Assembly (NCBI GenBank): GCA_028023455.1
Contig: JAQFVV010000027.1
Location: 9,049,845-9,113,844, forward strand
From: Epiperipatus broadwayi
Lineage: Eukaryota; Onychophora; Udeonychophora; Euonychophora; Peripatidae
DNA length: 64,000 nucleotides
Direction of reading: 5' to 3'
Shown one piece after another: positions 21,740-34,340 of the stretch; the stretch's first letter is position 1, and each line of letters begins with the position of its first letter. The notes under the pieces are model-generated. The model had not been told where the DNA came from. It did no database searches and saw nothing but the letters and a program-made list of their open reading frames with translations. A program made the position numbers and the translations under genes.

Positions 21740-21960
21740 ATAAAAAGGAGTGAAAGATGGCTAATGGACGAAAGATATATTAGATCCAAAAAACATCATG
21801 ATCCTTTAAATCCAGATCCAAAATTCCTCATTGATAAAAAGCTTAAGTTGTAAACTAATTTGGGAGATAGATGGTAAAGTAGTATATATATACTTAAGCA
21901 CTACTATGATTCTATTGTTTACTCAAGCTGACAATAGGTGGCAGAACTGGATTAAAAGAA
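21740..21960. repeat. Diverged copy of the CAGTAGTGCCACTC MITE family
   Basis: Words such as ATTAGATCCAAAAAACATCA, CCTCATTGATAAAAAGCTTA and GTTTACTCAAGCTGACAATAGGTGGCAG follow the family order. Only 255 bp separates it from the preceding copy. No ORF. Confidence 0.55.
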
Positions 21961-21999
21961 ATAGATTTGCTCTTTAAAAGATTTTTAGATACTAGAACA

Positions 22000-23600
22000 A
22001 TAAGTTTTGTGATTCTCTATGAATGTGAAAATTGAACAATAAAGAAAAAAAATAATAAAATAATATTTTTTTATAAAAATTGGAATAGATTGTAATTCTA
22101 ATTTATTGGCTACTTAGAGGAATACCTTGATAATGATGTACATTTTATCTTTCATACTGTTAATATAAATAAAAGTCAAGTCTATTCTGGTCTGTAATCA
22201 GTAATAATAAGTGTTTGACATAGCTTATGAATGGAGTTGAAGTTGTCTTAAACATAAGTTTTGTGACTTTTTTATTGTTATACTTTACAATTCAAAAGTT
22301 GATAATTATATATAACATCTAATGTTTTAATTTCACAATGAGCTTTATTTAATTTTTTTTAAAGATCAACTATAGAAAGCCTTTTTTAAAAAGTTTATTA
22401 ATAAAGTTTTACTGTCATGAAGGAAATCAAAACCATGATTTATTTCTCTTTCAGTTAAGTGTTGTTGTTATTTTTAATTTTGTCAAAAAAATTCTTTAAA
22501 AATGCCCCCCCCCCTATTGTACATAGCTTTTAGTGTATATTTGCCAAAAATATTCTTATAACAATATACACACATATTTAGAAATGTAAAATAATGCTAA
22601 ATTTAAAATAAATAAATAATTTAAAAAGTTATTTTCTTTTATAACTTTACCATCAAAAAAAACCTTAACAAAATAGTACTATTTATTGCCTACAAACATC
22701 TCAAATTATATATAAAAACAATTTGAATGTATTTATTGTTTCTGTATACATATTACATGTTAGATATATTAAACATTTTAAATAAGAAACAAATTGTTTA
22801 TAGTTTTAGCTTATTTTGCAGCTTAACCTGTTCTGCAACAAACTCCACCTTTCTATTTTGAATGGAACCTAGTACTTTTCTTAATATTCCTCCATATTTG
22901 AACATTTTATTTTTACAGTTAAACTTTTTTCTATACAATATATTGATAATCTTAATATTATTTATTATAAATGTAAGCTGTGAACTGATAGGTATTTTAA
23001 AAGTCTATATTTGATGTTTTGAAAGGATTAAAATAAATATCTAAATGGAGTTCTTATCTATAACAATGGTGTTTGTTATTATTGGATGTAATTTATCTAT
23101 TCAAAAAGTTAATAGAATGAAATTTTAAACATTTAAATTTTATGTTATTAAAAAAGAAAGATAAATTTGGGATTACTTATCATCAAAGAAAGAAAAAATA
23201 ATTAGACCATTTTGATAAAGGCAATTTTATTTTACTCAGTAGGACATACTTCTACTTGCCATAATAACTTTTTAAGAATTATCTTTTTAAAAATAATTTG
23301 TTTTCAAAGATAGTCTCCTATTAATCATGTAGTTTTTAGTTTAGAATAAATATTTTACAACAACATTGCACCGTAACCGTTAATTGGTTAACAAATTACT
23401 GAAAATTACAATTTTTCTTTAGAAATTTAGATGTCAGGTATTTTTCCTCAGGCTAAAACACTCAGCCAATCAGAAATTCTCATATCTATTGATATATAGG
23501 CACCTCCTTCATAAGATTATCATGCTGCTGTAAATCATGCAAAAGGTCTCACCAAAATGTATGGGCACTGAACTGACTTTATACTACATGAGTATATAAG
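22000..23600. other. AT-rich intergenic, no gene recognised
   Basis: Contains a C9-type run at about 22,505 and otherwise A/T-rich simple sequence. No conserved frame or clear repeat pair seen. Confidence 0.4.
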
Positions 23601-23639
23601 CTAATGAGCTTGAATTGAAAATATTGTTTTCAATTTTAG

Positions 23640-23900
23640 ATTCATAGTTTTGTAGTTAAGTAGAGATAAAAAGTGGCTGCTGGACGGTTGCATTAGATCC
23701 TAAGATCTAGATGCAGTGCTCTCAGATCCAAGGTTCTTCACTGATAAAAGCCACAAGTTAGAAACTAGTCACATTGGATGAATAGGCATTTTATGCACAA
23801 ATCTTCTTGCATCCATTGATTACTCTGGCTTGCATTGAGTGGTGCTACTGTATGGAGACTTTTTCTTTTTTAAAAGCTTGAGCAAGCATAAGAATTGGTG
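23640..23900. mobile_element. Copy of the CAGTAGTGCCACTC MITE family
   Basis: GAGATAAAAAGTGGCTGCTG, TTGCATTAGATCCTAAGATC, AAACTAGTCACATTGGATGA and the end GCATTGAGTGGTGCTACTGT match the 21.2-kb copy. The left terminal repeat is missing. It is followed by GATCATATGATGTTTAGTGG, a tail word shared with the copies at 63.2 and 63.7 kb. Confidence 0.7.
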
Positions 23901-23909
23901 ATCATATGA

Positions 23910-26520
23910 TGTTTAGTGGTTTAATGCTAACATCTTCAGATTTTTTCCAACTAATACATTAAAATTGCAGCTGCAGGAAAAGAGAAGCTATACATTGTAC
24001 AACAATGTTATAGAAAGACTTAAAGCTTTAGTGATTGCAGTGTAATATTGAAAACTTCAAAATTTGCATGAGGTTATAGCTACTGAGAATTAACTCATTA
24101 AACCACTAATGGCTTTCCACCTGAAGTATTTCTTCTTATAAGTAGCTTTGTTACTGTGAAAATACATTTCCAAAAGATGAGACACTTCATAATTTTAAAT
24201 TGTTATGCAAATGCCTTTAGTAATAACTGGTGTATTAAAAGAATCTCTAGTACTATGATGTTGCTATGAATAACTATGATTATATCAACAAAAGGATTAT
24301 GTAAAACTGTTGAACTAAGATAGATATGATGCTCATATCACTTAGCCTTATTAATTTATAGGGATTTACTTAAATGCTTTTCCTTCAATTTTATTTTAAA
24401 TATGTACACACCTTTATCTTGAATAGCAAGAACAATTGTTGCCCCAAAATGCATCATAAATCAAAGACATTGCATAAAAAATAAGTAATTGTGATGAGTT
24501 CTCATGGGGGAAAATTGTTATTTAAAATTCAAAATATATAAAAATTCAATTAAGTGAATAAACATTTTACTAAGCATATTATATAAAAAGTTACTAACAT
24601 GTGGGTAAATATATATATATAATTTTATCATTGAAGGTCCACCATTTTGTTTTGTTAGATAGCTAGAGAATATTTCCTAATTCACAATTATTAAATTAAA
24701 ATAAAGCATGAAAAAAAAATTGACTTACTACAAATAAACATTTTAAAATTAAAAAAATAATACAATGTACATTTTAAAATTTATTTTTGAATCATTTTAT
24801 GTTCTATTATAAAATTCGATAAAAAAAAATATAATGTACAGTCAATTGTTGAAGTTTTAATAATCTAAATGATTAAATCTTTTTTTTTTTTTTGCTGATA
24901 TTGTAAAAGTGTATTTTTTCAGCTGCCATTATCATGAATATCAAAAACCAAATTATGATATTATTGAATTAAAATTGAACAAACAAATGATATTTTAAAC
25001 TTATGTTTAGTAAACTTTGATCATATAAAGTTGATTATTAAGTGCATAGTGCACAAAATCATTTTTTCCTCTCCCCCCCCCCTCAAAATAATTTACAATT
25101 ATGATTGAGATATTGTTTTCTGCAAGAAAAATAACCTTCATAAGAATTTTAATTCATAATTTTGATATATTTTACATAATATGCATATTTTTACACTTTG
25201 TTGAATATGTGATCAAAGTATGTTTTGGATTACTCACTGTACTGAAGGAAAGTAGCACTTTTTTGCTTTTGTAATCATTTTTGATGAAAATTTTCTTTAT
25301 TTTGTATGTAACATAAGTAAAAACCATGGGTGTCATGCAAGAACACTGAATAAAAATCAGATAAAATACATTAATTATATTTTAATTCTATAACCAATGC
25401 AATATTTTATACTGTTTAATGAATAAATGGTAATCATGTGATGTTTTAGTGGTTGAATACATCCTGTACTATACATTTTTAGCATCAATGTCACCATTTT
25501 ATTTTCTGATGATACAGCTTTAATAAAGTCATTACTTTATAATGTCATCAGTCTTACAAATGGCTGCCATTTTGAAAAAAAATATGATTTTTGAAAAAAA
25601 TGTGTCAAATTTTTTTTAAATCATAAAAGTAAATAATTGATTGTAAATCACAATAGTGAGTACAAATTGATAATAATAATTATGGTGAATCCTTGCATAA
25701 AGCTCCATAAAGAAGTATTTAATAATTTATTTTACGCACAATGTGTATTTTTTTAATGTATGTATAATTACCATAATGTATCATCATTATTCACGGTAGT
25801 AAAAGTGCATTCAAGAATTTGTCAAATAGATCATTTCCATTCCTAGGTAACTGATTAGCAGAGGTAAGATTTTAAAAAAATCAAGAAATATTTTAGATAT
25901 AATTTTGGTTGCCAGGAAGATGCAATAAAAATATTTACTCAAAGCATTTCTTTCAGTTACTCTCAAAATATCTGGTTGACTATTGAAGTTGATTTGTGTT
26001 ATGAAGCACACAATGATGTGTGTTTTTATTATTGGCAGGAAACATGTGACATTCAAACATGAAAGCTAGTTACTAACTCCATCTTTTATTCACTATTTAT
26101 GAAATGGTCTTTAAAACATTTTATAAGTCATTTTCATGAAGCATATATCAAGGTGAGATGTATATTTGCTTTTTATAAGTTGAATCAACAAAAGCAGTGT
26201 TAAGATTGGGGGGGGGGGCGTAAAATTATGGAGTCATACATTTTTAAATAATTCTAACAGTTTTGAAGCTAACATACCACCCCTGTATTTTTAAAAAGTC
26301 ATCCAGGAAACCAAGATATTTTATTTTTAATTTTATGAAGAACAATTTAACCTGATCAAGCTGATTACTTTTGTAAAAATCTAAATGAGATAAAAAGGTA
26401 GATACATTATTAAGTGCAGACACCTGGATTTTTGCATCCTTGATCAGAAGATGATCAAAATATTACCATATTCTTGTTCAAAATATCATAGTGTATATAT
26501 AAAAGAATGACATCCACTAT
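23910..26520. other. AT-rich intergenic, no gene recognised
   Basis: Long homopolymer A and T runs, C and G runs at about 25,073 and 26,210, and no frame with recognisable features. Isolated GATGTTTNGTGG words near 25,440 suggest worn MITE tails. Confidence 0.4.
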
Positions 26521-26549
26521 ATTAAGATCATTACACCTCAGGACAAGTT

Positions 26550-26670
26550 ACATTGCATTTGGTGGTTTGGTGCACTGTTGAAACAGCAGACTATGATCTC
26601 AAGGTCCATGAACTTCCAAGCAACAAACCATTTCAGTTACTTTAGGGGTTACACCTGATACATAAAAAAA
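26550..26670 (+). repeat. Degenerate SINE-like unit (GGTTTGGTGCA family)
   Basis: TGGTTTGGTGCACTGTTGAA then GATCTCAAGGTCCATGAACTTC follow the order of an A-box-like and a degenerate B-box-like segment, as in the better copies at 56.4 kb and in the 57-kb array. Truncated at the 3' side. Confidence 0.5.
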
Positions 26671-26744
26671 ATATTTCAAGAGATATATTGCTTCCAATGC
26701 ATCAAACAAATCATTTAAAGTCACCATAATTACCTTATTTTCAA

Positions 26745-26945
26745 TACTGCATGGTTCAGTGCAATTGGTAGAAGGTCTGACTTTGAGATTATGAGGTCCC
26801 AGGATCGATTCTGATGCTCAAACTTCTTATGAACTCCTGACTCATAAAGCCATTTGCCTTTTTTGGGGCCTACATGGCTTCATGCAATTGGTAGAGCATC
26901 TGATTTGGGATTGGGAGTCTTCTGAGAAATAAAGCCATATGCATT
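26745..26945 (+). repeat. Two tandem tRNA-like SINE units
   Basis: Unit 1 (about 26,748-26,870) contains CAGTGCAATTGGTAGAAGGTC, GACTTTGAGATTATGAGGTC and ATCGATTCTGATGCTCAAAC, then CTTCTTATGAACTCCTGA. Unit 2 (about 26,871-26,945) contains CATGCAATTGGTAGAGCATC and GATTTGGGATTGGGAGTC. The A-box-like GCAATTGGTAGAGC and the B-box-like GGTCCCAGGATCGATTC suggest a tRNA-derived SINE head, here duplicated in tandem as in the 57-kb array. Confidence 0.6.
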
Positions 26946-27524
26946 TTTTAAAATCTTGTTTTCAACTTCAGTCTATTGTTAATTTTAAATTATTTTGTCA
27001 GGCATCAATCTTATATCTATTTCTTATGAATTTCCATATTTATCTTATTATTCAATCAATCTGGGAATACCATACTTCTTTATAATCAAGTCACTGATAG
27101 TATAGCTGTGCCAGACAATCTTTCTTTGTGGGGGGGGACCATGCTTTGGATAAGTGATATAGAGGAAATTGACCAATTTTATTATTTAACAACCAGTTGA
27201 AAGATAATAGTAGTAACAACTGCTTCAAACTTCCTTCTATTATAATTCGGAAAAGGACTTGTGCTTTAATGGCATTATTTATTATAGACATTAGAATACA
27301 TTATGATTAAAATACCATTTCAAACTACATTGATTTATTTAAATTTCAATTTTTAATTTTAATATAATCCATTAGATGTTTGTATTGGAGAATGGATGAA
27401 CCCAAATGTCTTTATAGCAATTTGTTCTCTCTAAGCAAACAATAATCAATCATCTTTTTGTTCTTTTATGCATTGATTTATATAATCTACATAATACCAT
27501 TTATATACCTTCATTGGTCATTTT

Positions 27525-27745
27525 TTACAATACAATCAAGTAAAAAATAAATAAATTATATTTTTCTTACAGTTTCGATTACCCAGCAGTCTTTATCAAA
27601 GCTATTCAAATATATGTGACCATACAATTAGTATATATTGATACATACTTGTAATATGGATCTCTGATGAAGACTGCTGATAGGTTGAAACTGAAAGAAA
27701 ATATCAAGAAATAAAATTTTCAATTTTTTAATTGATTGCACTGTA
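27525..27745. repeat. Inverted repeat with hammerhead-like CTGATGA...GAAA cores
   Basis: Left and right halves are inverted copies (left TTACAGTTTCGATTACCCAG; right CTGATGAAGACTGCTGATAG followed by GTTGAAACTG). The + strand reads CTGATGA, 16 nt, GAAAC at 27,664-27,691. A degenerate version is present on the - strand in the left half. Penelope-like elements and retrozymes are known to carry hammerhead ribozymes with this core. Stem II pairing here is poor, so a functional ribozyme is unlikely. Confidence 0.5.
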
Positions 27746-28329
27746 ACAAGTGATTAATGAAGATGTATAAATGATATTATATAGAATAGTCAATCATGTG
27801 TTGGGCAAAAAAATCATTAACAACAGAGTATTCAAATTTATAGGTAAATACCATTATTCTGAATTGTTTATTGTTTCAATCAAAGTATGCATTTATGACA
27901 CCAATTACGCTGTCTTTTATTGATACAGTAACACTTTCTGACAAGTCGTGACTCAGCCTTCTGAACATTCTAAATATTTGTCTGAAGTGTAGCAGTGTTA
28001 AACAGGTACAGATTGTTGGTATGCAAATCATTAATCTTTCATTGATATACCGAATTCCAAGATTGAGGTCAACTTCATAGAGAATCTGCACCTGCATCCA
28101 CGCAATCACATGTCACTCATTGGGTTTACTTTCCATTTGAATAAACTTCCTTTTTTTAGAAAATGAGTTTCACTGAAAGCAGTTGTATTAATTTTATGTT
28201 TCAAAGGTACTTTATTCATTCTTTGACAAAAACAAACATTGGTTACATTTGTTTACTTTTTTACAACATTAATTAAATCATAAACACTAGATGCAACAAA
28301 TTACCCCCCTCCCCCCGATATTATTAATG

Positions 28330-28935
28330 AGGCAAGTGTGTTGTGCTATAGTTTTGACGATCGAGAGAGTCCCGACCAGGTTTCTATATATACCTTGTAT
28401 TCTGAAACTTTTCTATCCCTTTTTTTTATTTCTAGTCTATTTCTAAAAAAAATTTAGTGGTCTTCTCTTTGACTGTTTTCATACACACATTTGCGTCTTA
28501 TGCACCATATAGCATAGAGAACAAAAACATTGACATGTACATTCGAAAAATGACCTTGACCAAATTCCCTAAATATATATCCAATATTTATTTTTTTATT
28601 CTTAAATATGACTGGTATTTCCACCCTGATCTGGTCAAAGCTGGGACATGAGAAAATAAGGTGAGGTTGGGTTTCCGACTCTCTTTTACAAAGACTGCAG
28701 CATTTTTTTAAATGATTGAATCTGTCTTTTATACTTGTAAAAATATTTGGTAGGTAATGCTTCTAAGTTAATCTTAACCAGAAAATCAAAGAATTTAGGC
28801 TCAAGTGACCAATATCTAAAATTTGTGACAATAGTTGCTTGTTTGCAAATTAAAGTGTATAGACTTAATAAACTCTGCCCAATAGTTAAATCCGGTAGAC
28901 TCCTCATCCAGTAAAGTTCATACTTGTCACGTATC
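28330..28935 (-). pseudogene. C-terminus of an L1/Tx1-type LINE ORF2
   Basis: Reading the - strand from about 28,930: RDKYELYWMRSLPDLTIGQ, then INLEALPTKYFYKYKRQIQS. After a frameshift in an A-run near 28,710 comes CCSLCKRESETQPHLIFSCP (C-x-x-C...H-x4-C). This is the zinc-binding domain found after the RT in many LINEs, preceded by the typical aLPT segment. A stop follows about 100 residues later. The RT domain itself is absent, so the copy is 5'-truncated, as usual for LINEs. Confidence 0.7.
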
Positions 28936-29039
28936 TAAAGCAAAAATAGAAATAGTAAAATAAAAGTAGTGCCAACTACTATTTCTTTATCACAATCGCC
29001 AATACTAATATTATAATCATTAAAGATAATCAAATGATC

Positions 29040-29160
29040 TTATTGCTCAGAATTTATAAGAAGTTCAGAGCTGGAAACGACAGAAGTTAATTGCAATCCA
29101 TGAACTTTGAACTCAGGGTTCGCCATTATAAAAATATTTATACAGTTTAGTGGGAGCAGT
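29040..29160 (-). repeat. Degenerate SINE-like unit
   Basis: TTTATAAGAAGTTCAGAGCT, GCAATCCATGAACTTTGAAC and a CAGTTTAGTGGGAGCAGTT end match the 57-kb array unit in the same orientation, that is with the tRNA-like part on the - strand. Confidence 0.5.
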
Positions 29161-29299
29161 TCACCAGAAATGGTAGACTACATTAATTTCTAAAAAACCT
29201 TTTTAAAAAATTATTTTCTGCTTAAAGGGCTGGAGAAAGAGATCCTTAAATAGAGCTAAATGAACTTCCAGCCCCAAATTCTGTTCCAAAGTGATTCAT

Positions 29300-31540
29300 T
29301 ATTGATTATCCTATCTCGTGTATAATCACAACTAATCCGTAGTCTGTTAAACCCATCCGATAGCGGTTACTTTAACACCGCGGAGATTTACACACTTCAC
29401 TTATTCATGCATTCTCGCGTGTAAAAAAAGATTGGACTCAAGAATTGCTATGATGTGTTTAACGAACGGCAATGCGGTTTCACAAACCACCATTCTGTTG
29501 TTGTGAGATGGTGATGAATGTACTTTATACCAGTCTCATAATCTGAAATTAGTAATGTCTAAAAAGGAGCGTGTTAGAACCCAGGAAACAATTCACTTGC
29601 TCGTGTATTTCTTAATGACTTAAGGGGCTTCATTATTTTACAATATAGCTCTAAATTTGAAATGTTAGCATAAATTACGTTAAGGGCGTGGCAAGCCATG
29701 GTATACTACCACACGATGGTAGAATTATTATACCTTGGTTGCAATATGCCATCAATGCTTAATAATCTCAACTTTACTTTTGGATAGGGAAATTTAATAT
29801 TTACACAATCGCATAATTTATTTATACAAAACTATATAACTTTTATAACATCAAACAATTCTGCTTTAAAAAATTATATTTTAAAAAAAAAGAAGTCGTT
29901 AATAACTGTTAATCTCGAAAAAAAAAAATCCTGAAAACGCTCGCAATTTTACTATGTAGGAAATTGTCTAAAGATTGATAATAATCCGCTGCGGCAGACA
30001 GAACTGATCGCAATCTATAGTAAAATTGTTTCAGGTTTCATTGTATTTGTGTTCTTTTATTTGAAATGTGACGAGTTTCACGTCGCATTGAATCTGTATT
30101 AAACATTTTAAATAACCTTTAATTGACGAGTTAAATTTGATAGATAAACACAATACTAATTAATTTACTATTTTTTTATGATTAAAACAGTGATTTCCAC
30201 GTAATTAATTAAACATTTCGGCTTATTTCTTTTTGTTCGGAAACAATTCCAACATTCATGCTCGCTGAGTGCCTTAATTATTAATACAGAATGTTGAATT
30301 TTCCCCCACTATTTCATCTTTCACTCCCTTCTTAATGAGGGAGAGCGAATATCGTTTAAAATCACGATCATCGATAATTAAACATTATTACTGTATTCTA
30401 ATAACCGTTAAATAATTTCAACGAATCTGGACCTGTCTTTAGACCCATTAGTAATACAATAAACGCGCTCAAATTCAATATATATATATTTAAAATTCTT
30501 GATAGCATCATAATTTGTTGAGTGTAAAGTTTCGAAAGAAAAAAGAAGCATTCCCATCATTCATGAAATTATTTAAGATTTTTACTTAATATATGAATAC
30601 TAATGTATACATTTTGGCTTTTTATTCACAATCAAGGACACACAATCAAGGCAAGAGGGTACGGGATTACCAAAAAGCCAATAAACACTCTAGCTTATTA
30701 TTAATAAAGTTTCCTATTTTATTCCTGTAACAATTCAACTTCTCTTCGTAAGAACCATATCATAAACTTTACTAAGCTCTGGACTAATGTAGATCGTTAT
30801 TTATTAAAATCGAATTTTAAAATCACAGTTGAAAATGTATTCAAAAATGTTGGATTGCAGATATCCGCACAGATTCGCGCAGACGTGGTCGCAATTTGTC
30901 GCAACAATGTTTAGTTCCCAAATAGATTATATTGGAATGAATTTTTATAAAATCGTACCCTATTATTAAATTATACAAATGATAACCTAATGATAAATTC
31001 TCACCGTAGAGATACTAATTCCTTACGTCAAAGAAACAATATAGTTATGTAAATATTAATATGTATTTAATTTAATCCAATTAATTTACTTCTCAACAGA
31101 ATTTGGACTAAATAAATTGATGAATTTATTCTTAAATCATCAAAAATCGTATAACCTTAAGAAATAACAATTTCCGCATATTACTTTTTAAGTTATGTAT
31201 GTGCATATATATATTGTATGCTATATATTTCAACTTAAAATTTTTCGTATACGGAGTTAAACATTAATTACCAAGTTTCTTTATTTTAGTAAATTAAATA
31301 AGAGGAGTTCCTTTTTTTTTTTTTTACTAAGTATTCGTAAAATGTCTCGCACCATCTCTGAATTTTTCGCTTGTCACTCTTTAATCCGGGCTTCTGTTCG
31401 GTCGGCTGATTTACGAATGCAAACAAGTTATACTACATAGAGTACCGAACTCAATTATCAACGTAAAAAAAAAGCTGATAGCGCCACCTAGAATAAATCA
31501 CTGACGTCAGTAGGTTTCATTGGCGCGATTTTTAACGAAC
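29300..31540. promoter_or_regulatory. CpG-retaining, repeat-poor upstream region
   Basis: Compared with the preceding 29 kb, CG dinucleotides become visibly frequent (for example ACACCGCGGAG near 29,377, TTCGCGCAGACG near 30,873, ACGTCAC). The foldback and SINE families disappear. It lies directly upstream of the only plausible host exon. It is interpreted as the promoter and upstream regulatory zone. No ORF or RNA gene was recognised in it. Confidence 0.5.
31502..31527 (+). promoter_or_regulatory. Proximal promoter motifs: CRE, inverted CCAAT, E2F-like
   Basis: The palindromic cAMP-response element TGACGTCA is at 31,502-31,509, an inverted CCAAT box (ATTGG) at 31,519-31,523, and GGCGCG, part of an E2F-like site, at 31,522-31,527. 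All lie within 115 bp of the start codon. Two arthropod-type initiator matches (TCATTC at 31,550, TCAGTT at 31,596) follow. No TATA box is evident. The motifs are seen directly; promoter function is inferred. Confidence 0.55.
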
Positions 31541-31612
31541 TTTTTTTTATCATTCTAGTTTTAAAGTTGATTTGAGTCGCATAGTAGCATTAAATTCAGT
31601 TGTTTTATTAAA

Positions 31613-31871
31613 ATGGGCAAAAAGAAATCGACCTACAGACCTCGGAAACGAAGATTCACAGGCAATCAATACGTGTACGCGGACGGCACTCCTAAAGATA
31701 GCAAAGTTTCTTTGACGAAAATTCGTGCTTCTTCCTCCGATTCTACAAGCCACGGCACAAAACAACCAAAGTCCAGCGAGACGCCGAAAAGCAAGAAAAA
31801 AGTGGCGTTGAAACGACTCAAATTACCGGCTAAAACAGAATCGTCAACTGTTGTCAAAACAGAGTCAAAAG
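31613..31871 (+). CDS. First coding exon of a basic, probably nuclear protein
   Basis: The exon encodes 86 residues plus one base of the next codon. The start has a good context (A at -3, G at +4). The protein begins MGKKKSTYRPRKRRFTGNQY and is rich in Lys, Arg and Ser/Thr, with clusters resembling nuclear localisation signals (RPRKRR, KSKKKVALKR), and is probably disordered. At 31,871/31,872 the sequence AAAAG/GTATTT is a strong splice donor. Reading through it meets a stop within six codons. Codon composition is less AT-rich than the surroundings. A K-R-R-F-x-G-N-Q/R motif at the N-terminus recalls some arthropod proteins with a Mutator-like transposase domain, but that is recollection only and the function is unknown. 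No downstream exon was found. Confidence 0.6.
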
Positions 31872-34340
31872 GTATTTGTTTATTTATTTAAATTTGTAGG
31901 TAAAGATTTTCCAGAGAAGTTAGTACATTGCGTTCAAATTAAGGGGAAAAGAGATAAAAAAAAAAAAATATTTGGCGGGAATCAACCTGCTATTTTTCAA
32001 ATCAAGTTCTTTACCCGAATTAGTATTCTAATTAGTTCTAAATTTATCTCATATATTTTTTTTTTTGTTTTATTTTTTTTTTTTTCGGCGATTTAAGACC
32101 CAAAATTAAAAGTAAATAAATAAATTAGCAATTGCTCATATTAATTCGAATTCCATATTTTTACGAATTATTTACGTACTATATGAATAGTAAAAAATTA
32201 TACATTTTTTGGAATTTACATTTTAAAACATCTGGAGGGAAAATTGGTTTAAATTATAAGTTGTTTAGTGTCCTCCTTAACGGCTATCGGCTGACATTGC
32301 AGATCGTATGATTTGCTTTCTGCGCAAAATTAATTTAAAATTATAAGACGAAGCACGCCTTCGTATAACTTTTTCTAGTATCATCATTTTCAACTCGTTG
32401 AGTAAAAACTACTCTAAATTTACTCAGATTGTAATCTTTGATTTCATATAAAAGAGCAACATTCAAAAGAGGGAAATGATTATAATAATTCAAATTTCAA
32501 TCCAGATGATAGGGAAAATGACGAGCAGGAAAATACTTTGTGAAACGTTCGTAAAAAGCAAACCAACACAATTCTACATATAATAAATACGGGAGAATTG
32601 ATCACAATTAATTGTTAATTAATTAAAGTAGTTTTTTAAAAGTAAAATTTAGCTGTTTTTTTCGACATTATTAAAAAAAATTTAAATTTACTTACTTTAT
32701 TGCGTCATCTCGATTCAGCCATTAGGACTTGTTAATTCCCTTGATTTAACTTCTAATGAAATTTTATGCATCTACGGCGATCTACAATAGAGGCAGTTAA
32801 TAAAATTTGGTTGAGCTAAAGAGGGAAGGGGCAATTGATTATTTAAAAATAAATTTTAAATGCACCAATCTGTAATTCGATGTAACATCTTTTATGGCCT
32901 ACTGACTAGGTCGATCTTAACTAATTAAACGAATTTAGAAAGGTGCATAATTTTTTACATTTATTAATAAATCAAAACACCAATTTAATATTCAAACACA
33001 CTGAATTATTTACTTGTTAAAAATAAAATGTTTTTGCAGAAAGAAAAAAAAAAACGAAATATTTTTTAAGATTGTTGGATATATTTCGCTTATTATTACC
33101 GTAGTAAGAGGGTTAACTCATTTCAGGTTAAAATGTCTAATTTCTACAATGAATACAGCATATAAAGTTCCATTATTTGTAACTCCTTTCTTTTTGTCCC
33201 TCGTATATATTACGATTTTCATTGTTTTTGTTTAGAAATTTATATCAAATAATATCACTCTGTATATTTTATTTTATTAAGGCTAATTAAAGTTTATGAG
33301 ATAATTTTAAAACAACTTTTGGATTAAACGTATTAGGGGTATGGCAAACTCCTGCGGACGATGATTAAGCGTTTTCGTTTGGTCATTATTATAATATTGC
33401 TTGCTTACTTAAAGTGCCTCCGGGGCGGATTGTTTACTTACGTACTTAGGCGTTTTGGGGTTGTCCTTAATTGCATGCGTTTCCATTCCCTTTCAGTTTC
33501 TTCTATTTCTACATATACTATATATATATATATAAAGGAATGACCCAGTAAAAGCCTAATCTCCGCAGGGTTGTACTGGAATTATAGTTATATTCACACA
33601 TTATATGATGTGTGATACGTTCACAACGCATACTTTTATAGACCACGATGTATCTAAATAAGAACGAACGAATCCAAATAATTCTAAGGATAAAAAAATA
33701 TAAATTTCAGACGCATGAATGTTTCTACGTAAAAACAAAACTAGAAATCATTATAAAATTTAACGGATTGCTTCCAGACTCGTAAAGTTTTAAAAAGCAG
33801 TGAAATATATGCGATAAAAGCACCCACTGAACCTTCAAGAAGAATAAATGAGGTTTATACAGTGATAACTATCGTCGTTCAATTAGCAGGGGTCCCCAAA
33901 CGTCTGCCAATTGTCTGCTGAAAGTGGGATATCTTTGCATTATTAAATGTAATCTATACTCCTAGAAATATTAACTGCGTATTTATTGACTGGATAAAAT
34001 GTCTAAATTTGTCTATTGAGAATAAAGGTAAACAGTGAGTAAATTATACAAATAAAAAAGGTTTTGTTTTATACACCCTTTTATAATTTTGGACTAATGA
34101 AATATACACTGCCGTAACAATAAATATAACTAACAACCGGCTTTAGATCGGCAAAGTTGATTAGGTTATTCATGTAAAGTGTGCACACACACGTCCAATA
34201 TTGTATATATTTTTTTGTAATTTTTATTATCTCAAATATGTTCACCCGTAAGTTCTTATACAGGTAACAAAACACGTTTCTGTAAGGTATACTTGTATAT
34301 CACAAATAAAAACTCATTTTTTCTACACAGTAAATTTTGT
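31872..34340 (+). other. Start of first intron, CpG-retaining, no exon recognised
   Basis: Begins with the donor GTATTT. CpG stays relatively frequent to about 34.5 kb (for example TGCCTCCGGGGCGG near 33,416). Short open frames at 31,851-32,096, 33,014-33,235 and 33,361-33,543 are low-complexity or featureless. The region may hold intronic regulatory DNA. Confidence 0.45.
33887..33935. repeat. Possible hAT-type transposon end
   Basis: CAGGGGTCCCCAAACGTCTG at 33,887 resembles the terminal inverted repeat (CAGGGGTCCCCAAAC) of hAT elements. No matching inverted end was found within the window, so it is a fragment or chance. Confidence 0.35.

Noticed and set aside
31575-31579. Downstream promoter element AGTCG after the TCATTC initiator
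   Set aside because: The spacing (+24 relative to the initiator A) does not fit the strict +28 position of a DPE.
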